Origin: Enterobacterales bacterium CwR94
GTDB taxonomy: Bacteria > Pseudomonadota > Gammaproteobacteria > Enterobacterales > Enterobacteriaceae
Reading direction: 5' to 3'
DNA: 64,000 bases
NCBI GenBank assembly: GCA_002837195.1
Contig: KZ478066.1
Span: 171,383-235,382, forward strand
The notes beneath the pieces were generated by a model. That model saw only the letters and a program-made list of their open reading frames with translations, was not told where the DNA came from and ran no database searches. The position numbers were made by a program, and so were the translations under genes. Positions 1-9,185 of this stretch are shown piece by piece; positions within the stretch are counted from its first letter, which is position 1; each line of letters opens with the position of its first letter.

Positions 1-216
1 CAACAACAGCGCACCTAGCAAGGCATTGAGCAATGCGGCCAACGACGCTGCCGCCAGTGTACCCTGTCCAAAATACGCGCTGATATAACCGCCGATCAGC
101 GCGCCGACCATCGCCATCACAATCAGGGCGACAGTACTGCCTTTACGGCCTGGAAAAAACCAGCGTGTGATACAACCTGCAATTAACCCGACAATCAGCC
201 AGGACAGTATGCCCAT
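1..216 (-). CDS. GlsB/YeaQ/YmgE family membrane protein (3' end off window)
   Basis: Small integral membrane protein of the transglycosylase-associated / GlsB-YeaQ-YmgE stress-response family. Seventy-two codons are visible from an ATG at 216, starting MGILSWLIVGLIAGCITRWF, with glycine-rich hydrophobic helices (GLIAG, MVGALIGGYISAYFG, ALLNALLGALLL) typical of the family's three membrane segments. The family is usually about 80-85 residues, so roughly ten residues lie beyond base 1. A GGAGGAGAC purine run sits just upstream as ribosome binding site. Biochemical function is not established for the family; members are often stress-induced. The family call is firm and the role is not. Confidence 0.8.
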   Translation of the reverse strand, partial: MGILSWLIVGLIAGCITRWFFPGRKGSTVALIVMAMVGALIGGYISAYFGQGTLAAASLAALLNALLGALLL

Positions 217-242
217 CGTCTCCTCCTGGAGTGTTAAGAAGG

Positions 243-776
243 TTAGCCCCGTTCGCCTTGCTCAATCTCTCTTTCAATCCGCTTGAGCGCCTGACGGCAA
301 CGCTGCAATCTGCCTTCAAGTGCCGCAATTTCTTGCTGCAGTTTTTTCTGCTGCGGCAGGGTGGTTTGCTGACCGAGCAGGCTCTCTCTGTCGGCCACCA
401 TCGCCTGCAAACGACGTTCAAAATCCTGATGTTCAGCCAGTGATTCATAACGTGATTTTTTAGCAGGCGCTTCGGGTTGTTCTTTACTGCGCAGGGTTTC
501 TGTCGCCAGCTCGCGCTGCAGGGCGGCCATTTGCGACACCACGCGCTCTGCCAGCCAGCGGACGCGTTCCGTGTTGTTATCGCGCACGCTCTCTTGTAAC
601 TGCTGATGATTCTTTTGGAGTTCCAGCAGATAGTCACTCAGACGCGTACTGTGGCAGTGGAATAACTGACTGTCAAAGCGAGCCTGACGACTGCGATGCA
701 TAGCCACAGGCGCCACCCGAGCGGCAAGCTGCTCGAGGCTTTGGTTGAGCTGACGCAATAAATCGTCGCTTTTCAT
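243..776 (-). CDS. priC: Primosomal replication protein N'' (PriC)
   Basis: PriC helps reload the DnaB helicase at stalled or collapsed replication forks lacking a nascent leading strand, working with SSB and Rep. The 177-aa product has the expected size, a helical N-terminal half (LLRQLNQSLEQLAARVAPV) and a basic, coiled-coil-like C-terminal half (QQEIAALEGRLQRCRQALKRIERE) typical of PriC. It is divergent from ybaN, the arrangement seen in E. coli. The start ATG at 776 has AAGGA-type purines upstream. PriC is poorly conserved in sequence, so the call leans on synteny plus composition. Confidence 0.9.
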   Translation of the reverse strand: MKSDDLLRQLNQSLEQLAARVAPVAMHRSRQARFDSQLFHCHSTRLSDYLLELQKNHQQLQESVRDNNTERVRWLAERVVSQMAALQRELATETLRSKEQPEAPAKKSRYESLAEHQDFERRLQAMVADRESLLGQQTTLPQQKKLQQEIAALEGRLQRCRQALKRIEREIEQGERG

Positions 777-845
777 TACTTCTCCACAAGGAATTCGAAA
801 CGGCTGTGCTACGCTGAGCGAAGGTGAGTCAGGGTATAACAGGGT

Positions 846-1235
846 ATGCAGCGTATTCTATTACTTATTGTAGGCTGGTTGGCGATTGCGTTAGGCACGC
901 TGGGCGTTTTTCTGCCGCTGTTACCGACTACACCGTTTATTTTGCTGGCGGCCTGGTGTTTTGCACGCTCATCACCGCGCTTTCATGATTGGTTACTGCA
1001 TCGCTCCTGGTTTGGCGGCTATCTGCGTCACTGGAACGCGCACCGCGCATTGCCGCCCAAGGCAAAAGGGCGGGCCATCGTGATGATTATCATCACCTTT
1101 GCACTCTCTCTCTGGCTGGTAAACATCATGTGGGTGCGTGTCCTATTGCTGGTCATCCTCTGCGCCTTGCTCATTTTTATGTGGCGTCTTCCCGTGGTGG
1201 ATGCGGATCAAGCTGCACCGACGGATCCGCGCTGA
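846..1235 (+). CDS. ybaN: YbaN, DUF454 inner-membrane protein
   Basis: A 129-aa DUF454 protein. The N-terminus (MQRILLLIVGWLAIALGTLG) begins a hydrophobic hairpin that runs on through FLPLLPTTPFILLAAWCFA, and two more helices lie near the C-terminus (IVMIIITFALSLWLV, VLLLVILCALLIFMW). The signature LPTTPF and the cytoplasmic ARSSPRFHDWLL-type segment are characteristic. It lies between priC and apt as in E. coli. No biochemical role is known for the family; placement beside nucleotide salvage and replication genes is not informative in itself. Confidence 0.9.
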   Translation: MQRILLLIVGWLAIALGTLGVFLPLLPTTPFILLAAWCFARSSPRFHDWLLHRSWFGGYLRHWNAHRALPPKAKGRAIVMIIITFALSLWLVNIMWVRVLLLVILCALLIFMWRLPVVDADQAAPTDPR

Positions 1236-1380
1236 CGGTTGCAATTAGCAGTCAATTTGACTAAATTTCAAGGTTTCGTGCGTAGCTTCCCCTTGCTATT
1301 TCTCCGCGCTTGATGAGTGTGACTCATAAAAGCGGCGTGAGGCTGCGCGTCACAGTTTTCGTTTTCACCAGGCATCAATT

Positions 1381-1932
1381 ATGACCGCAACTGCACAGCA
1401 GCTTGAATACCTGAAAGACAGCATTAAAAGCATTCCTGATTACCCAAAACCGGGCATTCTGTTCCGCGATGTCACCAGCTTGCTGGAAGATCCGAAAGCC
1501 TTTGCCACTGCGATTTCTATCCTGGTTGAGCGTTTCGAGAATCAAGGCATCACCAAAGTGGTGGGCACCGAAGCACGCGGCTTCTTGTTTGGCGCGCCAG
1601 TGGCGTTGGGATTAGGCGTGGGTTTTGTGCCGGTGCGTAAACCGGGCAAGCTGCCGCGTGAGACCATCAAGCAAGATTACGCGCTGGAGTACGGCACCGA
1701 TACGCTGGAACTGCACAAAGATGCGATTGCACCCGGTGATGTTGTGCTGGTGGTCGATGATTTGCTGGCAACCGGTGGCACCATTGAAGCCACGGTTAAA
1801 CTGATTCGCCAGCTTGGCGGTCAGGTGACAGACGCTGCTTTCATCATCAATTTGTTTGATCTTAGTGGCGAATCGCGTCTGGAAAAATTGGGCGTGAAAA
1901 GTTACAGCCTGGTTGAGTTCCCCGGCCACTGA
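1381..1932 (+). CDS. apt: Adenine phosphoribosyltransferase
   Basis: Cytosolic purine-salvage enzyme that joins adenine to PRPP to give AMP and pyrophosphate. The 183-aa length equals the E. coli enzyme. The PRPP-binding motif [14 protein letters not shown] is present near residues 121-134, and the adenine-recognition region around [10 protein letters not shown] and GTEARGF is intact. The ATG at 1381 follows a 145-bp gap after ybaN that must hold the promoter; I see a possible TTGACT box near 1257 but no confident full promoter. Apt precedes dnaX as in E. coli. Confidence 0.97.
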   Translation: MTATAQQLEYLKDSIKSIPDYPKPGILFRDVTSLLEDPKAFATAISILVERFENQGITKVVGTEARGFLFGAPVALGLGVGFVPVRKPGKLPRETIKQDYALEYGTDTLELHKDAIAPGDVVLVVDDLLATGGTIEATVKLIRQLGGQVTDAAFIINLFDLSGESRLEKLGVKSYSLVEFPGH

Positions 1933-2015
1933 TCCGCATCAGGATTCAGCCTCGCCGAGACGGTGGGGCTGTGTTAGCATTACCCTCTGGATCTCCTTAC
2001 TTTTTGCATAACTCC

Positions 2016-3944
2016 ATGAGCTATCAGGTACTTGCCCGCAAGTGGCGCCCACAAGCCTTTACCGATGTGGTGGGTCAGGAACATGTTCTGACTGCGCTGG
2101 CGAATGGCCTGTCGCTCGGTCGCATCCATCACGCCTATCTCTTTTCTGGCACGCGCGGCGTGGGCAAAACCACGATTGCCCGTTTGCTGGCGAAAGGGCT
2201 GAATTGTGAAACCGGGGTCACCGCGACGCCGTGTGGTCAGTGCGGTAACTGCCGTGAAATCGAGCAGGGCCGTTTTGTCGATCTGATCGAAATTGACGCC
2301 GCCTCGCGCACCAAAGTCGAAGACACCCGCGATTTACTGGATAACGTGCAATATGCGCCCGCGCGTGGCCGTTTCAAAGTTTACCTGATTGATGAAGTGC
2401 ATATGCTCTCGCGTCACAGCTTTAATGCGCTGTTAAAAACGCTGGAAGAGCCGCCTTCGCACGTCAAATTTTTACTGGCCACCACCGATCCGCAAAAGCT
2501 GCCGGTGACCATTCTTTCCCGCTGCCTGCAATTCCATCTGAAAGCGCTGGATGTGGAGCAGATCCGGGGCCAGCTCGATCATGTACTGCAGGCTGAAAAC
2601 ATCACCGCTGAGCCGCGTGCGCTGCAATTATTGGCGCGTGCTGCCGAAGGCAGTATGCGTGATGCGCTGAGTTTGACCGACCAGGCCATTGCCATGGGGC
2701 AAGGCGCTGTTACCACGGATACCGTGAACAGCATGCTGGGCACGTTGGATGATGAACAGCCGCTGGCCTTGATTGAAGCGCTGGTCGTGGCTGACGGCGC
2801 GCAGGTGATGCAATTGTTGTCGCAAGCTGCTTCACGCGGTGTGGAGTGGGAAGCGCTGTTGGTGGAAATGTTGTCGCGATTGCACCGTATCGCGATGATC
2901 CAAATGCTGCCTTCGGCACACGGCGATGAGCAAGCCGCAACCGAACAGCGGTTGCGAGAACTGGCGCGCGCGATCCCGCCAGAAGATCTCCAGCTCTATT
3001 ATCAAATTCTGGTCAATGGACGCAAAGAATTGCCCTGGGCGCCGGACCGTCGTATGGGCGTTGAAATGACGCTGCTGCGCGCACTGGCCTTTCATCCCAA
3101 AGCCGTTATTAGCGAGCCGGTCGCCACCACTGCGGGTGCGGTAAAAGCGTCTGCGCCGCCGCCGGAACCTTCCGCGGCAGCCGCTTCGGCGCCTCAACCC
3201 GCGAGTACGCCTGCCAGCGCGGCGCTGCCCAGCAGCACCAGCCAGCTTTTGCAAGCGCGTACGCAACTGATGCGCCAGCAAGAGGCGCCCAAACCAAAAA
3301 AGAGTGAGCCGGCAGCGCCAGGAGCGCGGCCGGCAAGTTCTGCCCTGGAGCGGTTGGCTGCGGTCACTGAACGTGGTGCAGCCAGCGCCAAACGTAAGTC
3401 AGAAGCTGCCGCACCCGCGAAAAAACCTGAAGCCTATCGCTGGAAGTCACAGCTGGTAGACAATGCGGTTGAGGCGCAACCGGTGGCAACGCCGAAAGCC
3501 TTGCGCAGTGCGTTAGAGCATGAAAAAACGCCTGAACTGGCACAAAAGTTAATTGAGGAATCACTACAGCGTGATGCCTGGGCGGCAGAAATTGCCGCAT
3601 TGACGATCCCGAAATTGGTGCAACAATTGGCGTTAAATGCCTGGAAAGAGCAAAATGAACAGGGCGTTTGCCTGCATTTGCGGCCTGCGCAGCGCCATTT
3701 GAATTCGCCCTCGGCGCTGAAAACGCTGCAGGACGCCATCAGTGAAGCGGCTGGCCAACCCATTGAACTCCGCATCATTGAAGATGATAATTCTGCGGTG
3801 TTAACGCCGCTGGAGTGGCGTCAGGCGATTTATGAAGAGAAACTGGCGCAGGCGCGTCAGTCATTAAATGCGGATACGCATATCCAGACACTGCAACGAT
3901 TTTTCGATGCCGATTTGGATGAAGAGAGTATCCGTCCGGTTTAA
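2016..3944 (+). CDS. dnaX: DNA polymerase III subunits tau and gamma
   Basis: Clamp-loader ATPase. Full-length tau (642 aa from the ATG at 2016, start MSYQVLARKWRP as in E. coli) bridges polymerase cores and DnaB; the shorter gamma is made by frameshifting. Walker A GTRGVGKTT is near residue 45, a four-cysteine zinc module (CETGVTATPCGQCGNC) follows, and the Walker B/DExH-type LIDEVHML and sensor-1 SRC motifs are present. Residues about 365-480 form an Ala/Pro-rich linker, then the tau-specific C-terminal domain. An in-frame upstream start at 1971 exists but would add 15 unconserved residues. It is followed by ybaB-recR in the usual order. Confidence 0.97.
   Translation: MSYQVLARKWRPQAFTDVVGQEHVLTALANGLSLGRIHHAYLFSGTRGVGKTTIARLLAKGLNCETGVTATPCGQCGNCREIEQGRFVDLIEIDAASRTKVEDTRDLLDNVQYAPARGRFKVYLIDEVHMLSRHSFNALLKTLEEPPSHVKFLLATTDPQKLPVTILSRCLQFHLKALDVEQIRGQLDHVLQAENITAEPRALQLLARAAEGSMRDALSLTDQAIAMGQGAVTTDTVNSMLGTLDDEQPLALIEALVVADGAQVMQLLSQAASRGVEWEALLVEMLSRLHRIAMIQMLPSAHGDEQAATEQRLRELARAIPPEDLQLYYQILVNGRKELPWAPDRRMGVEMTLLRALAFHPKAVISEPVATTAGAVKASAPPPEPSAAAASAPQPASTPASAALPSSTSQLLQARTQLMRQQEAPKPKKSEPAAPGARPASSALERLAAVTERGAASAKRKSEAAAPAKKPEAYRWKSQLVDNAVEAQPVATPKALRSALEHEKTPELAQKLIEESLQRDAWAAEIAALTIPKLVQQLALNAWKEQNEQGVCLHLRPAQRHLNSPSALKTLQDAISEAAGQPIELRIIEDDNSAVLTPLEWRQAIYEEKLAQARQSLNADTHIQTLQRFFDADLDEESIRPV
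3296..3307 (+). promoter_or_regulatory. dnaX: dnaX programmed -1 frameshift site (gamma production)
   Basis: The slippery heptamer A AAA AAG occupies 3296-3302 in the dnaX frame (codons CCA AAA AAG AGT GAG). After a -1 slip the ribosome reads GAG then meets TGA at 3305-3307, giving a roughly 430-residue gamma protein as in E. coli. A GC-rich stretch with self-complementary GCCGGC blocks at 3308-3313 and 3329-3334 could form the stimulatory stem downstream. The heptamer and stop are seen directly; use of the site is inferred from the E. coli mechanism. Confidence 0.85.
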
Positions 3945-3997
3945 TTTGCTGCCGATCGCAGGGTCGCGCGGCCCGTCAAAAATGAAGAGAGAAGCCT

Positions 3998-4330
3998 ATG
4001 TTTGGTGGTAAAGGTGGTTTGGGCAATCTGATGAAACAGGCCCAGCAGATGCAAGACAAAATGGCGAAAGTGCAGGAAGAGATCGCCGCGATGGAAGTGA
4101 CCGGTGAATCCGGTGCTGGCCTGGTTAAAGTGACCATCAACGGTGCGCACAATTGCCGTCGTGTTGAAGTGGATCCTAGCCTGCTGGAAGACGACAAAGA
4201 CATGCTGGAAGATCTGATCGCCGCAGCCTTTAACGATGCCGCACGCCGTATCGCAGAAAGCCAGCAAGAAAAAATGTCTTCAGTTTCCTCGGGCATGCAA
4301 CTGCCGCCAGGCTTTAAGATGCCATTCTGA
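3998..4330 (+). CDS. ybaB: YbaB/EbfC nucleoid-associated protein
   Basis: A 110-aa homodimeric DNA-binding protein of the YbaB/EbfC family. It opens with [20 protein letters not shown], the conserved family start, followed by the helical [14 protein letters not shown] segment and the [16 protein letters not shown] beta region. The stop overlaps the recR start by one base (TGATG at 4328-4332), indicating translational coupling. It lies in the conserved dnaX-ybaB-recR recombination/replication cluster. The precise biological role is still uncertain; nucleoid association and a link with RecR-mediated repair are suggested in the family. Confidence 0.96.
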   Translation: MFGGKGGLGNLMKQAQQMQDKMAKVQEEIAAMEVTGESGAGLVKVTINGAHNCRRVEVDPSLLEDDKDMLEDLIAAAFNDAARRIAESQQEKMSSVSSGMQLPPGFKMPF

Positions 4331-4935
4331 TGCAGACCAGTCCGCTGCTTGACGCTTTAATGGAGTCGCTGCGCTGTTTGCCCGGCGTGGGGCCAAAATC
4401 GGCACAGCGCATGGCTTTTCAGCTTTTACAACGCGATCGCAGCGGCGGCATGCGTTTGGCGCAAGCCTTAACGCGTGCGATGTCGGAGATTGGCCATTGT
4501 GCTGATTGCCGTACATTCACCGAGCAGGAGCGATGTGGTATCTGCCTGAATCCGCGCCGTCAGCAAAACGGCCAGATTTGTGTGGTGGAAAGTCCGGCGG
4601 ATATCCATGCGATTGAGCAAACCGGGCAGTTTTCCGGGCGCTATTTCGTGCTGATGGGGCATCTGTCGCCGCTGGATGGCATTGGGCCTGCGGATATCGG
4701 TTTGGACCGGCTGGAAGTGCGCTTGCAACATGAAACCTTGCAGGAAGTGATTCTGGCCACCAATCCCACCATTGAAGGTGAGGCGACCGCTAACTATATT
4801 GCCGAGCTGTGCGGTCAGTATGGTGTTGAGGCCAGCCGCATTGCACATGGCGTGCCGGTCGGCGGTGAGCTTGAAATGGTGGATGGCACCACGCTGTCCC
4901 ATTCGCTGGCAGGCCGTCAAAAGTTTAAATATTAA
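4330..4935 (+). CDS. recR: Recombination mediator RecR
   Basis: RecR acts with RecO (and RecF) to load RecA onto SSB-coated single-strand gaps. The 201-aa product has an N-terminal helix-hairpin-helix ([17 protein letters not shown]), a C4 zinc finger (CADC...CGIC near residues 57-72), a Toprim domain containing [16 protein letters not shown], and the C-terminal [19 protein letters not shown] motif. Length equals E. coli RecR. It overlaps ybaB by one base and is followed by a hairpin that also underlies the htpG promoter. Confidence 0.97.
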   Translation: MQTSPLLDALMESLRCLPGVGPKSAQRMAFQLLQRDRSGGMRLAQALTRAMSEIGHCADCRTFTEQERCGICLNPRRQQNGQICVVESPADIHAIEQTGQFSGRYFVLMGHLSPLDGIGPADIGLDRLEVRLQHETLQEVILATNPTIEGEATANYIAELCGQYGVEASRIAHGVPVGGELEMVDGTTLSHSLAGRQKFKY

Positions 4936-4941
4936 TCACTT

Positions 4942-4966
4942 GATGTCCCGGCCTCGTCGGGACATC
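4942..4966 (+). terminator. Hairpin after recR
   Basis: Perfect inverted repeat GATGTCCCG / CGGGACATC (4942-4950 and 4958-4966) with a 7-nt loop directly after the recR stop. It lacks a good T-tract, so termination may be weak. Its right edge touches the -35 element of the htpG heat-shock promoter. Confidence 0.6.
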
Positions 4967-4993
4967 TTGAATTCTCCCCGCGTGACCCCATCT
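4966..4993 (+). promoter_or_regulatory. Sigma-32 heat-shock promoter of htpG
   Basis: CTTGAA at 4966-4971 and CCCCATCT at 4986-4993 are separated by 14 bp, a good match to the RpoH consensus (CTTGAAA, 13-15 bp, CCCCATnT). It lies about 45 bp upstream of htpG, which is a known RpoH regulon member. The motifs are seen; use is inferred. Confidence 0.8.
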
Positions 4994-5034
4994 GTTACTA
5001 CAACCTGAATAAACCTGATTCTGTTGAGGTAGCA

Positions 5035-6915
5035 ATGACCATGAAAGGACAAGAGACGCGTGGCTTCCAGTCTGAAGTAAAACAACTTCTGCACCTGATG
5101 ATCCACTCGCTCTACTCAAACAAAGAAATCTTCCTGCGTGAGCTGATCTCCAACGCCTCGGATGCGGCAGACAAGCTGCGCTTCCGTGCACTGTCTACCC
5201 CGGACCTGTATGAAGGTGATGGCGAGTTGCGTGTGCGTGTATCAGTTGATAAAGACAACCGCACGCTGACGCTGAGCGATAACGGCATTGGTATGCGCCG
5301 TGAAGAAGTGATTGAGAATCTGGGCACCATTGCCAAATCAGGGACGAAATCTTTCCTTGAATCCCTGGGATCTGACCAGGCCAAAGACAGCCAATTGATT
5401 GGCCAGTTTGGTGTGGGTTTCTATTCCGCCTTTATCGTGGCGGATAAAGTCACTGTGCGTACCCGTGCTGCGGGTGCCGCGGCGGATGAAGCCGTATTCT
5501 GGGAATCCGCGGGTGAGGGGGAATATACCCTCGCAGAGATCAGCAAAAGCGATCGTGGAACGGAAATTACCCTGCATCTGCGTGAAGGCGAAGATGAATT
5601 TCTGGATGCCTGGCGCGTGCGTTCAATCATCAGCAAATACTCTGACCACATTGCGCTGCCGGTTGAAATCGAACAAACCGAAGAACAGGACGGAGAAACC
5701 ACCGTTTCCTGGGAAAAGATCAACAAAGCACAGGCCTTGTGGACGCGTAATAAGTCTGATGTCAGCGACGACGAATACAAAGAATTCTACAAGCACATCG
5801 CGCATGATTTCAGCGATCCCATGACCTGGAGCCACAACCGCGTTGAAGGCAAGCAGGAGTACACCAGCCTGCTGTACATCCCGGCTCAGGCTCCCTGGGA
5901 CATGTGGAACCGCGATCACAAACACGGCTTGAAACTGTATGTACAGCGCGTGTTTATCATGGACGATGCCGAGCAATTCATGCCGAACTACCTGCGCTTT
6001 GTGCGTGGTCTGATTGACTCCAGCGATTTGCCGCTCAACGTTTCCCGTGAAATCCTGCAAGACAGCCGCATTACTCAAAGCCTGCGTGGCGCACTCAGCA
6101 AGCGTGCGTTGCAGATGCTGGAGCGCGTGGCGAAAGACGATGCTGAAAAATACCAGCAGTTCTGGCAACAGTTTGGTCTGGTGCTGAAAGAAGGCCCGGC
6201 GGAAGACAGCGCGAACAAAGAAACCATCGCTAAACTGCTGCGCTTTGCCTCGACCCAGGGTGACAGCGCGACGCAGTCCGTGGCGCTGGAAGAGTATGTC
6301 AGCCGTATGGTGGAAGGTCAGGATAAGATCTACTACATCACCGCCGACAGCTATGCCGCAGCCAAGAGCAGCCCGCATCTGGAACTGTTCCGCAAGAAAG
6401 GCATTGAGGTTCTGTTGCTCTCCGATCGCATCGATGAGTGGATGATGAGCTATCTGACCGAGTTTGATGGCAAAGCCTTCCAGTCGGTCAGCAAAGCGGA
6501 TGAATCCCTGAGCAAGCTGGCGGATGAAGAGACAGAAGAGCAGAAAGAAGCAGAAAAAGCGCTGGAGCCGTTTGTTGAACGCGTGAAAACCCTGCTTGGC
6601 GATCGGGTGAAAGAGGTGCGTCTCACACACCGCCTGACGGATACGCCGGCGATTGTGACCACTGATGCGAACGAAATGACCACGCAAATGGCGAAACTGT
6701 TTGCCGCTGCGGGCCAGGACGTGCCGGACGTGAAGTATCTGTTTGAACTGAACCCGGATCACCCGCTGGTGAAACGCGTGGCCGATACGCAAGACGAAAC
6801 GCGTTTCGGTGAATGGGTTGAGCTGCTGTTGGATCAGGCGTTGCTGGCTGAAAAAGGCACGCTGGACGATCCGAACCTGTTTGTGCGCCGCATGAACCAA
6901 CTGCTGTTGGGATAA
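5035..6915 (+). CDS. htpG: Molecular chaperone HtpG (Hsp90)
   Basis: Cytosolic Hsp90-type ATP-dependent chaperone. The N-terminal GHKL ATPase domain contains [20 protein letters not shown] and the [11 protein letters not shown] lid region; the middle domain carries the catalytic-loop Arg region ([13 protein letters not shown]); the C-terminal dimerisation domain ends in RMNQLLLG. Either ATG 5035 or ATG 5041 could start it: 5041 gives [10 protein letters not shown] and exactly the 624 aa of E. coli, while GAGGT at 5026-5030 is better spaced for 5035. The gene has its own sigma-32 promoter and ends in a strong bidirectional terminator. Confidence 0.97.
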   Translation: MTMKGQETRGFQSEVKQLLHLMIHSLYSNKEIFLRELISNASDAADKLRFRALSTPDLYEGDGELRVRVSVDKDNRTLTLSDNGIGMRREEVIENLGTIAKSGTKSFLESLGSDQAKDSQLIGQFGVGFYSAFIVADKVTVRTRAAGAAADEAVFWESAGEGEYTLAEISKSDRGTEITLHLREGEDEFLDAWRVRSIISKYSDHIALPVEIEQTEEQDGETTVSWEKINKAQALWTRNKSDVSDDEYKEFYKHIAHDFSDPMTWSHNRVEGKQEYTSLLYIPAQAPWDMWNRDHKHGLKLYVQRVFIMDDAEQFMPNYLRFVRGLIDSSDLPLNVSREILQDSRITQSLRGALSKRALQMLERVAKDDAEKYQQFWQQFGLVLKEGPAEDSANKETIAKLLRFASTQGDSATQSVALEEYVSRMVEGQDKIYYITADSYAAAKSSPHLELFRKKGIEVLLLSDRIDEWMMSYLTEFDGKAFQSVSKADESLSKLADEETEEQKEAEKALEPFVERVKTLLGDRVKEVRLTHRLTDTPAIVTTDANEMTTQMAKLFAAAGQDVPDVKYLFELNPDHPLVKRVADTQDETRFGEWVELLLDQALLAEKGTLDDPNLFVRRMNQLLLG

Positions 6916-6940
6916 TATCCGCGCCGAAAGGGTGACATGA

Positions 6941-6975
6941 AGCCCTGTCTTGCCTGGCAAGACAGGGCTTTTTAT
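6941..6975. terminator. Bidirectional terminator between htpG and lysR
   Basis: Stem AGCCCTGTCTTGCC / GGCAAGACAGGGCT with almost no loop, followed by TTTTTAT on the plus strand. It serves htpG, and the stop of the convergent LysR gene lies at its right edge. Confidence 0.85.
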
Positions 6976-7841
6976 CGACTGGCCTCTTCTAACAACCAGC
7001 GGCGAAATAACTGGATTTCCCGTTCTTCCTGCCTTGAGCTTTTCACCATCATCCAAGTGGCGCGATCCACTTCAGCAAAGCCGAGCGGCGCAACCAGCGT
7101 GCCTTCGAGGATCTCTTTTTTGACCAGGATCTGCGGCGTCATAATAATCCCCAATCCGTTGCGCGCAGCCTGAATCGCCAGCGTCAAATTATCGAAGTGT
7201 TTACCTGCCCAGAAATCCCCGCGTGCGCCGGTCTTCTTGGCCCATTCAGCCCAGGCATGCAGCTTGGTATCGGCATGCAGTAACGGCAGGGTAGAAAAGT
7301 CTGTTGAGTAGGTAAAACGGTTCTGAAAGGTAGGCGCACAAACCGGGCCAATGTAATCCACCGTAATGAGCGTTGTGGCGATGTCATCCAGCGCGGGCTG
7401 ATCGTGGCTCAGGATCAGCACATCGGTATGTTCGCTGCGCACTTTATCGATTTCAATATGGGTCTGAAAGGTCAGCGCAATATCACTGTGGTTTGCGTAG
7501 AAATGGCTGATGCGCGGAATTAACCACTGCGCCAGAAAGCTGGGCGCGCAGGAGACGGAAAGGGCATTACGGCTGCGGGCGCGAATTTTTTCGCAGGTGG
7601 ATTCAATCTCACTGAACGCCTGGGTGCAACACATCTTAAGACGCTCACCGTCAGAGGTCAGGCGAATGCGCCCATTAACGCGCAAAAACAGTGATTTCCC
7701 CAACCACTCTTCCAACTGCTTAATTTGATGACTCACCGCACTGTGCGTGACGTTCAGTGATTGTGCGGCCTGGCTCACGCTTTGATGCAGCGCTGCCTGA
7801 TGAAAGTAGCGTAACGCACGAAGAGAGGGCAAGCCTGACAT
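6972..7841 (-). CDS. LysR-family regulator, divergent to the ycf-like operon
   Basis: A 289-aa LysR-type transcription factor of the GcvA-like group: N-terminal winged helix (LRALRYFHQAALHQSVSQAA, HSAVSHQIKQLEEWLG) and a C-terminal substrate-binding domain containing the typical GLGIIMTPQILV segment. The start is taken at ATG 7841; a GTG at 7850 would add three residues. It is divergent from the four-gene operon beginning at 8037 with about 195 bp between, the usual geometry for a LysR activator and its target, so it probably controls that operon. In Erwinia amylovora I recall a LysR gene (ycfR) beside the 6-thioguanine genes; equivalence is inference. Confidence 0.85.
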   Translation of the reverse strand: MSGLPSLRALRYFHQAALHQSVSQAAQSLNVTHSAVSHQIKQLEEWLGKSLFLRVNGRIRLTSDGERLKMCCTQAFSEIESTCEKIRARSRNALSVSCAPSFLAQWLIPRISHFYANHSDIALTFQTHIEIDKVRSEHTDVLILSHDQPALDDIATTLITVDYIGPVCAPTFQNRFTYSTDFSTLPLLHADTKLHAWAEWAKKTGARGDFWAGKHFDNLTLAIQAARNGLGIIMTPQILVKKEILEGTLVAPLGFAEVDRATWMMVKSSRQEEREIQLFRRWLLEEASR

Positions 7842-8036
7842 GATGCACACCTTGTGAGATTTTTAGACAGGCAGTGTCTGTTTATATCATTTTAAAGTCC
7901 AGCCTCTTTTCCTTAACCTGCATTTGAAACGCGCATTAGCAGAACATCTCTTTTCTGCCTATTTTCCGGCATTCACCGCATTTCATGCGCGACATGCCGG
8001 TCTAACGACAACAACAGCACTGTGAAGGAAAAGATA

Positions 8037-8744
8037 ATGAAACACGATAATTCCGTAAAACCACAGCTCGTCATGTTCACTGGTGGCCGCGACAGTACGT
8101 TAGCGGCATGTTATTTAATGTTACAAGGTATCCCGGTGTATCTGTGGTCGGGTAACAGTGGATGCTCACTGCACCGTGGAATTTTGGCGCACCGCGTTGA
8201 AGAGCTGCGTGGTCGTTTTGGCGATCTGGTGTTGGGCCATACCGTTGCGGATATTAGCGGCGCGTTTCGTTCTATTGCGATTGAAAACCTGGAAAGCGAC
8301 ATTCTGCGCCATCGCAAAAATTTGGTGTTACTGGGTGAGAAGTTGGCTATTCACGCCCACTTGGTGGATTTCTGCCGCCGCCACGATATCAGCACCATCA
8401 ATGATGGTATTACGCATTATCAGCGCGAATTTCCGGAACAACGGCTGGTGGCGAAAGAGTTCCTGGTCGACATGATGGCGAAGTTTGACATCAATTATCA
8501 GTCGCCAATCTACGAATTCGCACAGTCTGCGGATGATGTGAAATATCGTCTCCTGCAACTGGGCATCTCCACTAAATCGCTGGAAGGGATCAGTATTTTT
8601 GCTGACAGCTTCTCCACCCCGAGTGACGACACCATTCTGGCGTATTTACGCGAAAAAACGCCGCTGGCGCTGAATATTGTGCGCTTCCTGTCAGGCGAAA
8701 CCCTTTCCCCGCTGGTGAGCAAACCCGCCAGTGAAGCGGCGTAG
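8037..8744 (+). CDS. PP-loop ATPase, candidate YcfA sulfur transferase
   Basis: A 235-aa adenylating enzyme of the PP-loop (ATP pyrophosphatase) superfamily: the motif [16 protein letters not shown] near residues 13-28 matches the SGGxDS pyrophosphate loop. These enzymes activate a carbonyl with ATP before N or S transfer. No tRNA-binding domain is evident, so a small-molecule substrate is likely. It is the first gene of an operon with a Nudix hydrolase, a class V PLP enzyme and an EamA exporter, the set I recall for 6-thioguanine biosynthesis (ycfABCD) in Erwinia amylovora, where YcfA replaces guanine oxygen by sulfur. The ATG at 8037 has AAGGAAAAG upstream; GTG 8022 is a weaker alternative. 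The fold call is firm and the pathway call is inference. Confidence 0.7.
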   Translation: MKHDNSVKPQLVMFTGGRDSTLAACYLMLQGIPVYLWSGNSGCSLHRGILAHRVEELRGRFGDLVLGHTVADISGAFRSIAIENLESDILRHRKNLVLLGEKLAIHAHLVDFCRRHDISTINDGITHYQREFPEQRLVAKEFLVDMMAKFDINYQSPIYEFAQSADDVKYRLLQLGISTKSLEGISIFADSFSTPSDDTILAYLREKTPLALNIVRFLSGETLSPLVSKPASEAA

Positions 8745-8786
8745 TGCGCGCCCTCTTAATGCCGCTTGTCATCCAGGAAACCGCTT

Positions 8787-9185
8787 ATGAAAACCATCAT
8801 TAAATGTGCCGCCATTATTATTAACCAGCGCTCTTTGCTGTTGACCCGTAAACGGGGAACCGAGGTGTTTATCTCGCCGGGCGGCAAGCCCAAAATGGGC
8901 GAAGACCATCTCAGTTGTTTAAAACGCGAGTTGGAAGAAGAGCTGGGCGTCAAAGTGAAAGGATTTAAACCCTTTGGCCTGTTTCATGGCCGGGCGGAAT
9001 TTGAAGATGTGGCGATTGAAAACCACGTCTATCACGTCGATATCATAGGTCAGCCCCGCGCAGGTTCAGAAATCGAAGAGATTGCGTGGGTGAACTTTCA
9101 GCGTCCTCCGTGCGAAATTGCCGTGGGATCGATTTTTCGCGATAACGTCATCCCTCTGCTTTTCCAGCAGGAGCTTATCAACTGA
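8787..9185 (+). CDS. Nudix hydrolase, candidate YcfB
   Basis: A 132-aa Nudix hydrolase with a canonical Nudix box: G-x5-E-x7-RELEEELGV spanning [20 protein letters not shown], around residues 38-59. Enzymes of this class cleave nucleoside diphosphates linked to another moiety. In this operon it may hydrolyse a nucleotide precursor or product of the neighbouring PP-loop enzyme. The ATG at 8787 follows CCAGGA. Its stop TGA (9183-9185) overlaps the next ATG as TGATG, indicating translational coupling. The position equals ycfB in the E. amylovora 6-thioguanine operon as I remember it. Confidence 0.8.
   Translation: MKTIIKCAAIIINQRSLLLTRKRGTEVFISPGGKPKMGEDHLSCLKRELEEELGVKVKGFKPFGLFHGRAEFEDVAIENHVYHVDIIGQPRAGSEIEEIAWVNFQRPPCEIAVGSIFRDNVIPLLFQQELIN

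Noticed and set aside
5623..7056. 477-codon open frame antisense to htpG
   Set aside because: It lies entirely opposite the highly conserved htpG coding sequence, has no ribosome-binding site, and its composition (His/Arg/Gln-rich) is typical of a shadow frame.
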